64,000 nucleotides of DNA, taken from NCBI RefSeq assembly GCF_034008315.1, contig NZ_CP125377.1, positions 1-64,000 on the forward strand, written 5' to 3'. Below are positions 28,551 through 40,630 of the stretch, one piece after another. This DNA comes from Pseudomonas sp. P8_241. GTDB lineage: Bacteria > Pseudomonadota > Gammaproteobacteria > Pseudomonadales > Pseudomonadaceae. The position numbers were made by a program, and so were the translations under genes. How positions within the stretch are numbered: the first letter of the stretch is position 1; the number at the start of each line of letters is the position of its first letter. The notes below the pieces were generated by a model. That model made no database searches and was not told where the DNA came from. It worked only from the letters and a program-made list of their open reading frames with translations.

Positions 28551-29948
28551 ATGAACACCCCGGCAAACGTCGCACCCAAGTTCCCTGACAGCATTTTCCG
28601 CGCTTACGATATTCGCGGTACCGTCCCGGAATTCCTGAACGCTGAAACTGCTTACTGGATCGGCCGTGCTGTCGGCTCCCAAAGCCTGGCCCAAGGCGAA
28701 CCGAACGTGTCCGTCGGTCGCGACGGGCGCTTGTCCGGGCCGGAATTGGTCGCGCAACTGATCAAAGGCATCGCCGACAGTGGCTGCCACGTCAGTGATG
28801 TCGGCCTCGTGCCGACCCCGGCGCTGTACTACGCCGCGAACGTGCTGGCCGGAAAATCCGGTGTGATGCTGACCGGCAGCCACAACCCGTCGAACTACAA
28901 CGGTTTCAAAATCGTCATTGCCGGCGACACCCTGGCCAACGAACAGATCCAGGCCCTCCACGACCGCCTCAAGACCCACAACCTGAGCAGCGGTCAGGGC
29001 AGCATCACCCAGGTCGAGATCCTCGACCGCTACACCACTGAAATCGTCCAGGACATCAAGCTGGCCCGTCGCCTGAAAGTGGTCGTCGACTGCGGCAACG
29101 GCGCGGCAGGTGTGATCGCTCCGCAACTGATCGAAGCGTTGAACTGCGAAGTCATCCCATTGTTTTGCGAAGTCGATGGCAACTTCCCGAACCACCACCC
29201 GGACCCAGGCAAGCCTGAAAACCTGGTGGACCTGATCAACAAGGTCAAGGAAACCAACGCCGATATCGGCCTGGCCTTCGACGGCGATGGTGATCGCGTC
29301 GGCGTGGTCACCAACACCGGCAGCATCGTCTACCCGGACCGCCTGCTGATGCTGTTCGCCCGCGACGTGGTTGCGCGCAACCCAGGCGCGGAAATCATCT
29401 TCGACGTCAAATGCACCCGTCGCCTGATTCCTCTGATCAAGGAATATGGTGGCCGCTCGCTAATGTGGAAGACTGGTCACTCGTTGATCAAAAAGAAAAT
29501 GAAACAATCCGGCGCCCTGTTGGCCGGCGAAATGAGCGGGCACATCTTTTTCAAGGAGCGCTGGTTCGGTTTCGACGACGGCATTTACAGCGCCGCGCGG
29601 TTGCTGGAGATCCTCAGCAAGGAAAAATCCTCGGCCGAAGAGTTGTTCGCAACCTTCCCGAACGATATTTCTACGCCGGAAATCAATATCCATGTGACCG
29701 AAGAGAGCAAATTCAGCATCATTGATGCATTGCACGACGCGCAGTGGGGCGCAGGCGCCGACCTGACCACCATTGACGGCGTGCGAGTCGACTATGCCAA
29801 AGGCTGGGGCCTGGTGCGCGCCTCCAACACCACACCGGTGCTGGTGCTGCGCTTCGAGGCCGATGACGAGGCTGAATTGCAGCGCATCAAGGACGTTTTC
29901 AAAGTCCAGCTGAAGCGTGTTGCACCTGATCTCCAACTACCGTTCTGA
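28551..29948 (+). CDS. algC: phosphomannomutase/phosphoglucomutase AlgC
   Basis: AlgC interconverts mannose-6-P/mannose-1-P and glucose-6-P/glucose-1-P, supplying alginate, LPS, rhamnolipid and Psl precursors. The 465-residue protein has the phospho-serine Ser110 in TGSHNPSNYNG, the metal loop DGDGDR and the sugar loop GEMSGH. The phosphate-binding C-terminal RASNTTPVLVLRFE is also present. The length is two residues more than the P. aeruginosa enzyme (catalytic Ser108). It precedes argB by 17 bases, and the two may be co-transcribed. Confidence 0.95.
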   Translation: MNTPANVAPKFPDSIFRAYDIRGTVPEFLNAETAYWIGRAVGSQSLAQGEPNVSVGRDGRLSGPELVAQLIKGIADSGCHVSDVGLVPTPALYYAANVLAGKSGVMLTGSHNPSNYNGFKIVIAGDTLANEQIQALHDRLKTHNLSSGQGSITQVEILDRYTTEIVQDIKLARRLKVVVDCGNGAAGVIAPQLIEALNCEVIPLFCEVDGNFPNHHPDPGKPENLVDLINKVKETNADIGLAFDGDGDRVGVVTNTGSIVYPDRLLMLFARDVVARNPGAEIIFDVKCTRRLIPLIKEYGGRSLMWKTGHSLIKKKMKQSGALLAGEMSGHIFFKERWFGFDDGIYSAARLLEILSKEKSSAEELFATFPNDISTPEINIHVTEESKFSIIDALHDAQWGAGADLTTIDGVRVDYAKGWGLVRASNTTPVLVLRFEADDEAELQRIKDVFKVQLKRVAPDLQLPF

Positions 29949-29965
29949 TTCACCCGGAGCCCTGA

Positions 29966-30871
<906 letters not shown>

Positions 30872-30881
30872 TTCATATCCA

Positions 30882-30972
30882 GAAAAAATCGCAGCCTTCG
30901 GCGGTTTCTACGACAAAGAATTTTCGGATGTACGAAAAATCTGTAGGAGCTGACGAAGTCTGCGATCTTTTT
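30882..30972. repeat. decayed GATCGCAG-type inverted repeat
   Basis: AAAAAATCGCAGCCTTCGGC at the left and CTGTAGGAGCTGACGAAGTC with TGCGATCTTTTTT at the right are recognisable but diverged arms. It lies after argB and may terminate its transcript. Confidence 0.65.
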
Positions 30973-30986
30973 TATGCGCTCAGGAA

Positions 30987-31019
30987 ATGTCCGACCTGTT
31001 ACAGCGAAACGTCTGACAT
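30987..31019. promoter_or_regulatory. operator-like nested inverted repeat
   Basis: ATGTCCGAC and GTCTGACAT are 9-base inverted arms with one mismatch. Directly inside lies the odd-length palindrome CTGTTACAG. The element sits 54 bases before the zinc-ribbon gene and is unlike the REP families of the window. Confidence 0.4.
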
Positions 31020-31073
31020 CGGAAAAGAAATACTCCGCCTAGGATCTTCTCTCTACACACAGGAGATCTATCC

Positions 31074-31277
31074 ATGCAAAAAGACTACGTTCCTTACGGC
31101 AGCGATGTTTCGGCGGGCACTTATACGTGCGTGGACTGCGGCCATCAGTACTCGAATCAGGCAAAAACCTCGATGCCGCCATGCCCGCAAATGCGTAAAA
31201 CCCCACATTTGCGCCATGGCTGGAAAATTCTGACGGGCCAGGGTGACGCGGTAAAAGATCCGTATCCGAATGGGTAA
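31074..31277 (+). CDS. small zinc-ribbon protein
   Basis: This 67-residue protein has CVDCGHQY near residue 19 and PPCPQM near 35, so only three cysteines of a possible zinc ribbon are present; a nearby His may complete the site. No function is known to me. ACAGGAGA before the ATG is a good ribosome binding site, and a strong terminator follows, so it is very likely expressed. It is transcribed alone, convergent with pyrE. Confidence 0.72.
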   Translation: MQKDYVPYGSDVSAGTYTCVDCGHQYSNQAKTSMPPCPQMRKTPHLRHGWKILTGQGDAVKDPYPNG

Positions 31278-31292
31278 AAAAAACCGAGGCAA

Positions 31293-31336
31293 TAAAAAAG
31301 ACCCCGTTCAGCCGAGCTGAACGGGGGTCTTTTTTT
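31293..31336. terminator. bidirectional rho-independent terminator
   Basis: AAAAAAGACCCCGTTCAGC, a loop and GCTGAACGGGGGTCTTTTTTT form a long stem with one bulge. It ends the zinc-ribbon gene on the plus strand and pyrE on the minus strand. Confidence 0.92.
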
Positions 31337-31349
31337 ACGCCGCTTACAG

Positions 31350-31994
31350 CTAAACGCCAAACTGCGCGCGGTACGCTTCAACGGCAGGCAAGTGCTGTTT
31401 GAGCTGCGGGTCGTCAGCCAGGAATTCCAGCACCTGGTTCAGCGAAACGATGCTGATCACCGGAATGCCGAAGTCACGCTCCACTTCCTGGATCGCCGAC
31501 AATTCACCGTTGCCACGCTCCTGACGGTTCAGGGCGATCAGCACACCAGCGGCCTTGGCGCCGTCCTGGGAGGCAATGATCTGCATCACCTCGCGAATAG
31601 CAGTGCCGGCGGTGATCACGTCGTCGATGATCAGCACATCACCGGTCAGCGGCGCGCCAACCAGGCTGCCGCCTTCGCCGTGGGCCTTGGCTTCCTTGCG
31701 GTTGAAGCACCAAGGCAGGTCACGGTTGTGATGCTCGGCCAACGCCACGGCAGTGGTAGCTGCCAACGGGATGCCTTTGTAGGCCGGACCGAACAGAACG
31801 TCGAAGGGGATACCGCTTTCAGCAATGGCTGCGGCGTAGAAACGCCCCAGCTGTGCCAGCGCCGAACCCGAGTTGAACAGGCCCGCGTTGAAGAAGTAAG
31901 GACTGGTGCGCCCGGACTTCAGGGTGAACTCACCGAAGCGCAAAACGCCGCGATCGATGGCAAAACGAATGAAATCGCGCTGATACGCTTGCAT
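31350..31994 (-). CDS. pyrE: orotate phosphoribosyltransferase
   Basis: PyrE converts orotate and PRPP to OMP in pyrimidine synthesis. The 214-residue protein has the N-terminal [19 protein letters not shown] region, the catalytic-loop lysines ([12 protein letters not shown]) and the PRPP motif [14 protein letters not shown]. The start at 31994 matches the family. It diverges from crc over 82 bases, with no attenuator-like leader visible. Confidence 0.95.
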   Translation of the reverse strand: MQAYQRDFIRFAIDRGVLRFGEFTLKSGRTSPYFFNAGLFNSGSALAQLGRFYAAAIAESGIPFDVLFGPAYKGIPLAATTAVALAEHHNRDLPWCFNRKEAKAHGEGGSLVGAPLTGDVLIIDDVITAGTAIREVMQIIASQDGAKAAGVLIALNRQERGNGELSAIQEVERDFGIPVISIVSLNQVLEFLADDPQLKQHLPAVEAYRAQFGV

Positions 31995-32021
31995 GTAAAA
32001 AACCCCAAATACCACGGATTT

Positions 32022-32054
32022 AGCTAATTAGCTTGACGCCGTGTATCATACACG
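32022..32054. promoter_or_regulatory. paired palindromes in the crc/pyrE promoter region
   Basis: AGCTAATTAGCT (32022-32033) is a perfect 12-base palindrome. CGTGTATCATACACG (32040-32054) is a 15-base palindrome with only its centre unpaired. A crc promoter candidate, TTAGCT-18-TATCAT (32020-32049), has both boxes inside or touching these palindromes. Confidence 0.5.
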
Positions 32055-32076
32055 CACGCGATTTTTGGGGCCATTT

Positions 32077-32856
32077 ATGCGGATCATCAGTGTGAACGTC
32101 AATGGTATTCAGGCTGCAGTCGAGCGAGGTTTGCTCAGTTGGCTGCAGGCACAGAATGCCGACGTCATCTGCCTGCAGGACACCCGTGCCTCCGCCTTTG
32201 AACTGGACGATCCAGCCTTCCAACTGGATGGATACTTCCTTTATGCCTGCGATGCCGAAGTTCCCGCCCAAGGTGGTGTGGCTTTGTACTCGCGGTTGCA
32301 ACCGAAGGCTGTCATCAGCGGTCTCGGTTTCGAGACGGCCGACCGCTACGGGCGCTACCTGCAAGCCGATTTCGACAAAGTCAGTATTGCAACCTTGTTG
32401 CTTCCGTCCGGCATGAACGGCGATGAAGACTTGAACCAGAAATTCAAGCTCATGGACGACTTCGCCAAGTACCTGGACAAGCAACGGCGCAAACGCCGCG
32501 AGTACATTTATTGTGGCTCGCTGTATGTGGCGCAACAGAAGCTGGACATCAAGAACTGGCGCGACAGCCAGCAATCACCGGGTTTCCTGGCGCCTGAGCG
32601 CGCCTGGATGGACGAGATTGTGGGCAACATGGGCTATGTCGATGCCTTGCGGGAAGTCAGTCGTGAAGGCGACCAGTACAGCTGGTGGCCGGACAACGAA
32701 CAGGCGGAAATGCTCAACCTCGGTTGGCGCTTCGACTATCAGTTGCTGACCCCGGGCCTGCGCCGCTTTGTACGCAGTGCGCGCCTGCCACGACAGCCGC
32801 GGTTCTCGCAACATGCACCGCTGATCGTGGACTACGACTGGACGCTTACGATCTAA
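32077..32856 (+). CDS. crc: catabolite repression control protein
   Basis: Crc is the Pseudomonas co-repressor that, with Hfq, blocks translation of mRNAs for less favoured carbon sources. The 259-residue protein has the exonuclease III/endonuclease-phosphatase fold (ISVNVNGIQAAVERGLLSWL, ICLQDTRAS, QHAPLIVDYDW) but is known to lack AP endonuclease activity. The length equals the P. aeruginosa protein. The start at 32077 begins the conserved fold. Confidence 0.95.
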   Translation: MRIISVNVNGIQAAVERGLLSWLQAQNADVICLQDTRASAFELDDPAFQLDGYFLYACDAEVPAQGGVALYSRLQPKAVISGLGFETADRYGRYLQADFDKVSIATLLLPSGMNGDEDLNQKFKLMDDFAKYLDKQRRKRREYIYCGSLYVAQQKLDIKNWRDSQQSPGFLAPERAWMDEIVGNMGYVDALREVSREGDQYSWWPDNEQAEMLNLGWRFDYQLLTPGLRRFVRSARLPRQPRFSQHAPLIVDYDWTLTI

Positions 32857-32871
32857 GCGCCGTTTCGCAGA

Positions 32872-32907
32872 CACAAAAAAGCCGACAGCGATGTCGGCTT
32901 TTTTGTG
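32872..32907. terminator. bidirectional rho-independent terminator
   Basis: ACACAAAAAAGCCGACA, a loop and TGTCGGCTTTTTTGTG form a symmetric hairpin with A and T tracts between converging crc and the DUF4870 gene. Confidence 0.93.
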
Positions 32908-32947
32908 GGCAATGATCCGCTTTCTGCAAGGGGACCTTCACTGATCG

Positions 32948-33316
32948 TTATTTGATCAATCGCCAGGTAAAAGGATACCGGTAAGGAAACCCTTCATTGG
33001 CCTTAACCCCGGCAATGATCGTCAGCACCAACGCACCAATCGCCACCAGACCGAACAGGAAAAACCCGACAATCACCACCATCAGCAAGAAGCAGATGGC
33101 CGAAGCAATCGCGACGGTAATCTGGAAGTTCAGCGCCTCCTTGCCTTGCGCATCGACGAACGGATCCATCTCGCGCTTCATCTGCCAGAGAATCAGCGGG
33201 CCGATCAAAGTACCGAACGGAATCCAGATCCCCAGCAAGGCGGACAAGTGACAAAACATGGCCCATTGGCGAACCTCACGGCTCGGCGTGGGAAGCGGCA
33301 ATTGTTCATCACTCAT
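32948..33316 (-). CDS. DUF4870 membrane protein
   Basis: This 122-residue protein has a short cytoplasmic N-terminus and about three membrane segments (WAMFCHLSALLGIWIPFG, ITVAIASAICFLLMVVIVGF, FGLVAIGALVLTIIAGVKA). It fits the DUF4870/Tic20-like family, for which I know no function in Pseudomonas. The start at 33316 has AGGAGG upstream. It lies between crc and rph. Confidence 0.8.
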   Translation of the reverse strand: MSDEQLPLPTPSREVRQWAMFCHLSALLGIWIPFGTLIGPLILWQMKREMDPFVDAQGKEALNFQITVAIASAICFLLMVVIVGFFLFGLVAIGALVLTIIAGVKANEGFPYRYPFTWRLIK

Positions 33317-33344
33317 AACATCCTCCTTGCGTGGAACCATCCAG

Positions 33345-34067
33345 TCAGTCAGCCAGTGCAGCCTTTTGCAGATCGAAAATTTCGTTCATGCCTTTCTTCG
33401 CCAGCTCCAGCATGGCGTTCAGCTCTTCAGGCTGGAACGGTGCACCTTCGGCGGTACCCTGGACTTCGATGAAACCGCCGGTGCTGGTCATCACGACGTT
33501 CAGGTCGGTTTCGGCAGCCGAATCTTCCAGGTAGTCGAGGTCGAGCACTGGCTCACCCTGATACATACCGACCGATACGGCACCGATCATTTGCTTGAGC
33601 GGGTCGCCGCCTTTCAGGCCGCCGCGCTTCTTGATCACTTTCAAGGCGTCGACCAGTGCAACCATGGCGCCGGTGATGGACGCAGTGCGGGTACCACCGT
33701 CCGCCTGGATCACGTCGCAGTCGACATACAGGGTCACGTCGCCCAGCTTTGACATGTCCAGCGCGGCGCGCAGGGAACGGCCGATCAGGCGCTGGATTTC
33801 CAGGGTGCGGCCGCCTTGCTTGCCGCGGCTCGCTTCACGCTGGTTACGCTCGCCGGTGGCGCGCGGCAGCATGCCGTACTCAGCAGTCAACCAGCCTTGG
33901 CCCTGACCTTTGAGAAAACGTGGTACGCCGTTTTCGACGCTGACGGTGCAGATGACTTTGGTGTCACCGAACTCGACCAGTACAGAACCCTCGGCGTGTT
34001 TGGTGTAGTTGCGGGTGATGCGGATCGAGCGGAGCTGATCGGCAGCGCGACCACTTGGACGTTTCAT
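33345..34067 (-). CDS. rph: ribonuclease PH
   Basis: RNase PH is a phosphorolytic 3'-5' exoribonuclease that trims tRNA 3' ends. The full-length 240-residue protein begins [20 protein letters not shown] and has the phosphate/RNA surface [20 protein letters not shown]. It also has the catalytic region [17 protein letters not shown]. Unlike E. coli K-12, the frame is intact. It diverges from yicC. Confidence 0.96.
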   Translation of the reverse strand: MKRPSGRAADQLRSIRITRNYTKHAEGSVLVEFGDTKVICTVSVENGVPRFLKGQGQGWLTAEYGMLPRATGERNQREASRGKQGGRTLEIQRLIGRSLRAALDMSKLGDVTLYVDCDVIQADGGTRTASITGAMVALVDALKVIKKRGGLKGGDPLKQMIGAVSVGMYQGEPVLDLDYLEDSAAETDLNVVMTSTGGFIEVQGTAEGAPFQPEELNAMLELAKKGMNEIFDLQKAALAD

Positions 34068-34213
34068 AAGGGATACCTGTACGGGGACGGAAAACTGCGG
34101 AGCATTATAGAGCCGCCAGCCACGCCTGGGCACGTCTAAAAAAATCCTCTGACGAGCGAGGGCTCTGAACATCCCGTACCCGACGACCTGCAGCCGTTTG
34201 TCACATCGTGTGT

Positions 34214-34243
34214 TTGGGCGCATTGGCGCCACTGCGCTACAAT
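34214..34243 (+). promoter_or_regulatory. candidate promoter of yicC-gmk
   Basis: TTGGGC and TACAAT are separated by 18 bases. The transcript start would be near 34250, about 85 bases before yicC. Confidence 0.5.
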
Positions 34244-34334
34244 CCTGCGCCTTTGCTGCCAGTCGGCTTTAATTCATTGATAGCGGATTGCCGGAACGTC
34301 AGTTTTGCGCCGATCCGCATTGCGAGGTACCTCC

Positions 34335-35832
<1,498 letters not shown>

Positions 35833-35899
35833 ACAGCTCTTCCCAAAACCGCTGCAGGGGCTTTACATTGGCACTTGTAGCGCGTTGGAGGGCTTGGTC

Positions 35900-35936
35900 A
35901 AAAAATCAGCGCTTCCCTAAACGCTGGTGATTTTTT
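35900..35936 (+). terminator. possible terminator between gmk and rpoZ
   Basis: AAAAAATCAGCG, a 10-base loop and CGCTG-gtg-ATTTTTT pair with one bulge and end in six T. It would let part of the transcription stop before rpoZ. The stem is AT-rich, so strength is uncertain. Confidence 0.5.
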
Positions 35937-35999
35937 AAACTGTCGAGTCCGCTCGCCCAACCGGGCAGCGCGCATATTGCATTCGCTCCGAGGAATACC

Positions 36000-36263
36000 A
36001 TGGCCCGCGTAACCGTTGAAGACTGCCTAGAACACGTGGAAAACCGCTTTGAGCTGGTCATGCTCTCTACCAAGCGTGCCCGTCAACTGGCCACCGGCGG
36101 CAAAGAGCCACTGGTCCAGTGGGAAAACGACAAGCCTACCGTTGTAGCCCTGCGTGAAATCGCGGAAGGCCTGATGAGCTACGAGTTCATCGCCAACGCC
36201 GAAATCGTCGAAGACGAACCGCTGTTCGCAGCGTTCGAGGACGAGTCCAACGAGGCCGTCTAA
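36000..36263 (+). CDS. rpoZ: RNA polymerase omega subunit
   Basis: The 87-residue protein begins [20 protein letters not shown] with the conserved CR helix ([10 protein letters not shown]), the full-length omega subunit that helps assemble beta-prime and forms part of a ppGpp site. GAGGAAT precedes the ATG. Adjacent spoT makes ppGpp, the classical rpoZ-spoT pairing. Confidence 0.97.
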   Translation: MARVTVEDCLEHVENRFELVMLSTKRARQLATGGKEPLVQWENDKPTVVALREIAEGLMSYEFIANAEIVEDEPLFAAFEDESNEAV

Positions 36264-36320
36264 GCCTATGCCTGGTCGACGTAGCACGGCGCGGGATTAC
36301 AGCTTGCGGCAGGAGACATC

Positions 36321-38426
36321 ATGCCGAGCATAGACGCCCTCGCCGATCGCTTATCGACCTACCTCGGCAACGACCAGGTCAACCTGGTCCGCCGAGCGTA
36401 TTTTTACGCCGAACAAGCCCACGACGGTCAACGCCGCCGTAGCGGTGAGGCGTACGTGACGCACCCACTCGCGGTGGCGAATATTCTTGCCGACATGCAC
36501 ATGGACCATCAAAGCCTGATGGCTGCGATGCTGCATGACGTGATCGAAGACACCGGCATTGCCAAGGAAGCGCTGCAAGCGCAGTTCGGCGAAACCGTGG
36601 CCGAACTGGTCGACGGGGTCAGCAAACTGACCCAGATGAACTTCGAGACCAAGGCCGAGGCACAAGCCGAAAACTTCCAGAAAATGGCCATGGCCATGGC
36701 CCGCGATATTCGCGTGATCCTGGTCAAGCTGGCCGACCGCCTGCACAACATGCGCACGCTGGAAGTGCTGTCCGGCGAAAAACGCCGGCGCATCGCCAAG
36801 GAAACCCTGGAAATCTATGCGCCCATCGCCAACCGGCTGGGCATGCACGCCATTCGCATAGAATTCGAAGACCTCGGCTTCAAGGCCATGCACCCGATGC
36901 GTTCCGCGCGGATCTACCAGGCCGTGAAACGCGCCCGGGGCAACCGCAAGGAAATCGTCAACAAGATCGAAGAGTCCCTCAGCCACTGCCTGGCCATCGA
37001 TGGCATCCAGGGTGAGGTCAGCGGTCGTCAGAAACACCTCTACGGCATCTACAAGAAAATGCGCGGCAAGCGTCGGGCCTTCAACGAGATCATGGACGTG
37101 TACGCGTTCCGGATCATCGTCGACAAGGTCGACACCTGCTACCGCGTATTAGGCGCTGTTCATAATTTGTACAAACCGTTGCCGGGGCGTTTCAAGGATT
37201 ACATCGCGATCCCCAAAGCCAACGGCTATCAGTCGCTGCACACCACGCTGTTCGGCATGCACGGTGTTCCGATCGAGATCCAGATCCGCACCCGCGAAAT
37301 GGAAGAGATGGCCAACAATGGCATCGCGGCCCATTGGCTGTACAAATCCAGTGGCGACGAGCAGCCGAAAGGCACTCACGCCCGCGCCCGCCAGTGGGTC
37401 AAAGGCGTGCTGGAGATGCAGCAACGCGCCGGTAACTCGCTGGAATTCATCGAAAGCGTGAAGATTGACCTGTTCCCGGACGAGGTCTACGTATTCACGC
37501 CCAAAGGCCGGATCATGGAGCTACCCAAAGGCTCCACTGCGGTCGACTTCGCCTACGCGGTGCACACCGACGTGGGTAACAGCTGCATCGCCTGCCGGAT
37601 CAACCGTCGTCTCGCGCCGCTGTCCGAACCGCTGCAAAGTGGTTCCACGGTCGAGATCGTCAGCGCCCCAGGCGCGCGGCCGAACCCGGCCTGGCTCAAC
37701 TTTGTGGTTACCGGCAAGGCGCGCACGCACATCCGTCATGCGCTTAAACTGCAACGTCGCTCCGAGTCGGTCAGCCTCGGCGAACGCCTGCTGAACAAGG
37801 TCCTCAACGGTTTCGACAGCTCGCTGGAAAAAATCCCGGCCGAGCGCGTCAAGGCGATGCTCGCCGAGTACCGCCTGGAATTGATCGAAGACCTGCTCGA
37901 AGACATCGGCCTGGGCAACCGCATGGCCTATGTGGTGGCCCGCAGGCTGCTGGGCGAAGGCGAACAGTTGCCAAGCCCGGAAGGTCCGCTGGCGATTCGC
38001 GGCACCGAAGGCCTGGTGCTCAGCTACGCCAAGTGTTGCACGCCGATTCCAGGCGACCCGATTGTAGGGCACCTGTCTGCGGGTAAAGGCATGGTTGTGC
38101 ACCTGGACAACTGCCGCAACATCACCGAAATCCGCCACAATCCGGAAAAATGCATCCAGCTCTCATGGGCCAAGGATGTCACCGGCGAATTCAACGTCGA
38201 GCTGCGCGTCGAACTGGAACACCAGCGCGGGCTGATCGCCTTGCTGGCCAGCAGCGTCAACGCGGCCGACGGCAATATCGAGAAAATCAGCATGGATGAA
38301 CGCGATGGTCGCATCAGCGTGGTCCAACTGGTGGTCAGCGTGCACGACCGCGTGCACCTGGCCCGCGTGATCAAGAAACTGCGCGCCTTGACCGGGGTGA
38401 TTCGAATCACCCGCATGCGCGCCTAA
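36321..38426 (+). CDS. spoT: bifunctional (p)ppGpp synthetase/hydrolase SpoT
   Basis: SpoT balances the alarmone ppGpp in response to carbon, fatty-acid and other starvation. The 701-residue protein has an intact HD hydrolase domain ([17 protein letters not shown], about residues 45-79) and a synthetase domain ([31 protein letters not shown]). TGS ([20 protein letters not shown]) and C-terminal ACT domains follow. The hydrolase motifs separate it from RelA, in which they decay. GGAGAC precedes the ATG. Confidence 0.96.
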   Translation: MPSIDALADRLSTYLGNDQVNLVRRAYFYAEQAHDGQRRRSGEAYVTHPLAVANILADMHMDHQSLMAAMLHDVIEDTGIAKEALQAQFGETVAELVDGVSKLTQMNFETKAEAQAENFQKMAMAMARDIRVILVKLADRLHNMRTLEVLSGEKRRRIAKETLEIYAPIANRLGMHAIRIEFEDLGFKAMHPMRSARIYQAVKRARGNRKEIVNKIEESLSHCLAIDGIQGEVSGRQKHLYGIYKKMRGKRRAFNEIMDVYAFRIIVDKVDTCYRVLGAVHNLYKPLPGRFKDYIAIPKANGYQSLHTTLFGMHGVPIEIQIRTREMEEMANNGIAAHWLYKSSGDEQPKGTHARARQWVKGVLEMQQRAGNSLEFIESVKIDLFPDEVYVFTPKGRIMELPKGSTAVDFAYAVHTDVGNSCIACRINRRLAPLSEPLQSGSTVEIVSAPGARPNPAWLNFVVTGKARTHIRHALKLQRRSESVSLGERLLNKVLNGFDSSLEKIPAERVKAMLAEYRLELIEDLLEDIGLGNRMAYVVARRLLGEGEQLPSPEGPLAIRGTEGLVLSYAKCCTPIPGDPIVGHLSAGKGMVVHLDNCRNITEIRHNPEKCIQLSWAKDVTGEFNVELRVELEHQRGLIALLASSVNAADGNIEKISMDERDGRISVVQLVVSVHDRVHLARVIKKLRALTGVIRITRMRA

Positions 38427-38452
38427 GCCCCCCTCATTACAAGGAGTCCTAC

Positions 38453-38833
38453 ATGACCAAGACTGTTATCACCAGCGACAAGGCCCCGGCCGCCATCGGT
38501 ACTTACTCCCAGGCGATCAAGGCTGGCAACACCGTTTACATGTCCGGTCAGATCCCGCTGGATCCAAAAACCATGGAACTGGTTGAAGGCTTCGAAGCCC
38601 AGACCGTCCAGGTGTTCGAGAACCTCAAGGCCGTGGCTGAAGCTGCCGGCGGTTCGTTCAAGGACATCGTCAAGCTGAACATCTTCCTCACCGACCTGAG
38701 CCACTTCGCCAAGGTCAACGAGATCATGGGCAAATACTTCGACCAGCCATACCCAGCCCGCGCCGCCATCGGCGTTGCAGCCCTGCCAAAGGGTTCGCAG
38801 GTTGAGATGGATGCCATCCTGGTCATCGAGTAA
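38453..38833 (+). CDS. ridA: RidA family reactive enamine/imine deaminase
   Basis: This 126-residue protein is a canonical Rid[21 protein letters not shown] at the N-terminus, the catalytic Arg103 in YPARAAIGV and the C-terminal [10 protein letters not shown]. It removes 2-aminoacrylate and other imines made by PLP enzymes. AAGGAG precedes the ATG, 26 bases after spoT. It is more typical than the dad-operon copy at 7371. Confidence 0.93.
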   Translation: MTKTVITSDKAPAAIGTYSQAIKAGNTVYMSGQIPLDPKTMELVEGFEAQTVQVFENLKAVAEAAGGSFKDIVKLNIFLTDLSHFAKVNEIMGKYFDQPYPARAAIGVAALPKGSQVEMDAILVIE

Positions 38834-38900
38834 TGCGTACGGCGCAGCCCAGGGCTGCGCCGACTGCTCGGCTGTAAAGAAAGTCTGAAAGGATTCCACA

Positions 38901-39641
38901 ATGCGCAATGCGCTTGCTCTCTCGCTGCTCGCCCTGTTTCTGGGCGGATGTGCCAGCGACCCTGCCGACCGCGATATCAGCGGTACCTGGATCAACCAGG
39001 TCGCGATCGACGCAGCAGCCAAAGGTGTTCCCTTGCGCGAAGCGCTCCAGGCCTATGGCCCTAACCTGGAATGGGACGTCAACACCAAGGCCGGCCAGGC
39101 CCGCTACACCAATGGTTTTGAGAATGTCGAAGGCAAGCTGCTGGGCGAACAGTCCGGCGCCTGGAAAGTCGATTTTTATGGCAGCTCGGCCAGTGAGCTG
39201 AAGCGGGACGGCAAACAACTGAGCCAGGCCGCCAGCGACAATGAGCCTGAGCAAATTTTCGACCGCGTACAGATCCAGGTACCCGAAGGCGCACCGATGG
39301 GTGCCAGCTTTGAACGAGCGCTGTATTCCGCTTACATGGGTGGCAGCTGGGCTATTGTCAGCGGCCCCGGTGAAGGCGGCAAGGTGAAATTCCAGGCTGA
39401 CGGCCAGGTAACCGGCCTGCCGGGCAGTGATCGCTACGCCCTGTGCCTGGCCGGCGATTGTGCGTCCATGAGCGGCGGCAACGACAACATGTGGCTGCAA
39501 CTCAACGGCCAAGGTAACGCCTGGATCTTTGCGCGCAAGGGTAAGGAGCTGGAGATTTTCCAGACCGTGAACACCGCGCAGGCAGACGAAATGCCTTCGT
39601 ACACGCCGGGTGATCGCAAATGGTTACTGGAAAAGCAGTGA
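38901..39641 (+). CDS. conserved lipoprotein of unknown function
   Basis: This 246-residue protein has a lipoprotein signal (ALSLLALFLGGCAS, Cys17). The mature part has two segments that look like lipocalin-type beta stretches (SGTWINQVAI early, GGSWAIVSGPGEGGKVKFQ later), suggesting a duplicated beta domain. A cysteine pair in CLAGDC may form a disulphide. I do not recognise the family. AAAGGA precedes the ATG; it follows ridA by 67 bases and ends before a REP pair. Confidence 0.7.
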   Translation: MRNALALSLLALFLGGCASDPADRDISGTWINQVAIDAAAKGVPLREALQAYGPNLEWDVNTKAGQARYTNGFENVEGKLLGEQSGAWKVDFYGSSASELKRDGKQLSQAASDNEPEQIFDRVQIQVPEGAPMGASFERALYSAYMGGSWAIVSGPGEGGKVKFQADGQVTGLPGSDRYALCLAGDCASMSGGNDNMWLQLNGQGNAWIFARKGKELEIFQTVNTAQADEMPSYTPGDRKWLLEKQ

Positions 39642-39664
39642 TCCGAGCTTGAATTGAGCCCACT

Positions 39665-39751
39665 GTAGGAGCCGGCTTGCTGGCGAAAGGGTCGTTACAT
39701 TCAACATCAATGTTGGTTGTGCGCCGCTTTCGCCAGCAAGCCGGCTCCTAC
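39665..39751. repeat. REP element pair, GGCTTGCTGGCGA type
   Basis: GTAGGAGCCGGCTTGCTGGC and the inverted GCCAGCAAGCCGGCTCCTAC flank about 45 bases between converging genes. Confidence 0.9.
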
Positions 39752-39772
39752 AATGTGCGGGTTGTCAGGAAA

Positions 39773-40630
39773 TCAGCAACGCCCCTCAAGAATCGCCGCA
39801 TACCCCTCGCGAAAACTCGGATACGTCGGCGTCCAGCCCAACGCTTTTGACCGCGCATTGGTGCACCGCTTGCTTCCAGTTCGACGCACGCTGGCGTCAT
39901 CGGCCCATTCCGTCACACCCAGATACTCCCGCAACCAGCCCACCACATCCGCCAGTGCGACTGGCGCGTCGTCGACACCTATATAGAAATCGTCCAGCGC
40001 CACGCCACGACGATCCGCCTCCAGCAAGCACGCCATCAATCCTGCGGCGTCGTCGGCGTGGATACGGTTGGCATACAACGGCGGATCGGTTACCACGCGA
40101 TACCCCCGACGCACCTGTGTCAGCAGCCATTCGCGGCCCGGACCATAAATACCGGTCAAACGCACGACGCTGGCCGGGATACCGCTTTTAAGGGCGACCT
40201 GCTCGGCTTCGAGCATCACACGCCCTGAATAACTGCTGGCCACAGCCGGTGAAGTCTCGTCGACCCACTCACCTTCCTGCTGACCATAAACACTGCTGCT
40301 GGATACGAACAACAGGCGATTGGGCATTTGCCCGTAGTCGTTAAGCCACTCCAGCACATGCTCCAGACCCTGGACATAAGCCGCGCGGTAACCAGCCTCA
40401 TCGTGATCGGTGGCCGCCGCGCAATACACCAGATAGTCCACCGCGCCAATCGGCCAAGTGGCCGGGCAATCCTTGTTGAACAAGTCACCGGCAACGCCGA
40501 TGACCCGCTCAGGCAAGCGTGAAACGTCGCGCCGCAGGCCATGAACTTCCCACCCGGCGTTCAGCAATTGGGTGGCCAGACGGCTGCCGACATCACCGCA
40601 ACCGGCGATCAAAACAGAAGGCGCGGACAT
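39773..40630 (-). CDS. NAD(P)-binding SDR-like protein, YeeZ type
   Basis: The 285-residue protein has an N-terminal Rossmann motif (VLIAGCGDVGSRLATQLL) and the extended-SDR segments SSSSVYGQQEGEW and VRLTGIYGPGREWL. It resembles YeeZ-type NAD(P)-dependent epimerase/dehydratase-like proteins; no substrate is known. The ATG at 40630 has GGGGAG seven bases upstream; a TTG one codon earlier is less likely. It diverges from exbB. Confidence 0.8.
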   Translation of the reverse strand: MSAPSVLIAGCGDVGSRLATQLLNAGWEVHGLRRDVSRLPERVIGVAGDLFNKDCPATWPIGAVDYLVYCAAATDHDEAGYRAAYVQGLEHVLEWLNDYGQMPNRLLFVSSSSVYGQQEGEWVDETSPAVASSYSGRVMLEAEQVALKSGIPASVVRLTGIYGPGREWLLTQVRRGYRVVTDPPLYANRIHADDAAGLMACLLEADRRGVALDDFYIGVDDAPVALADVVGWLREYLGVTEWADDASVRRTGSKRCTNARSKALGWTPTYPSFREGYAAILEGRC

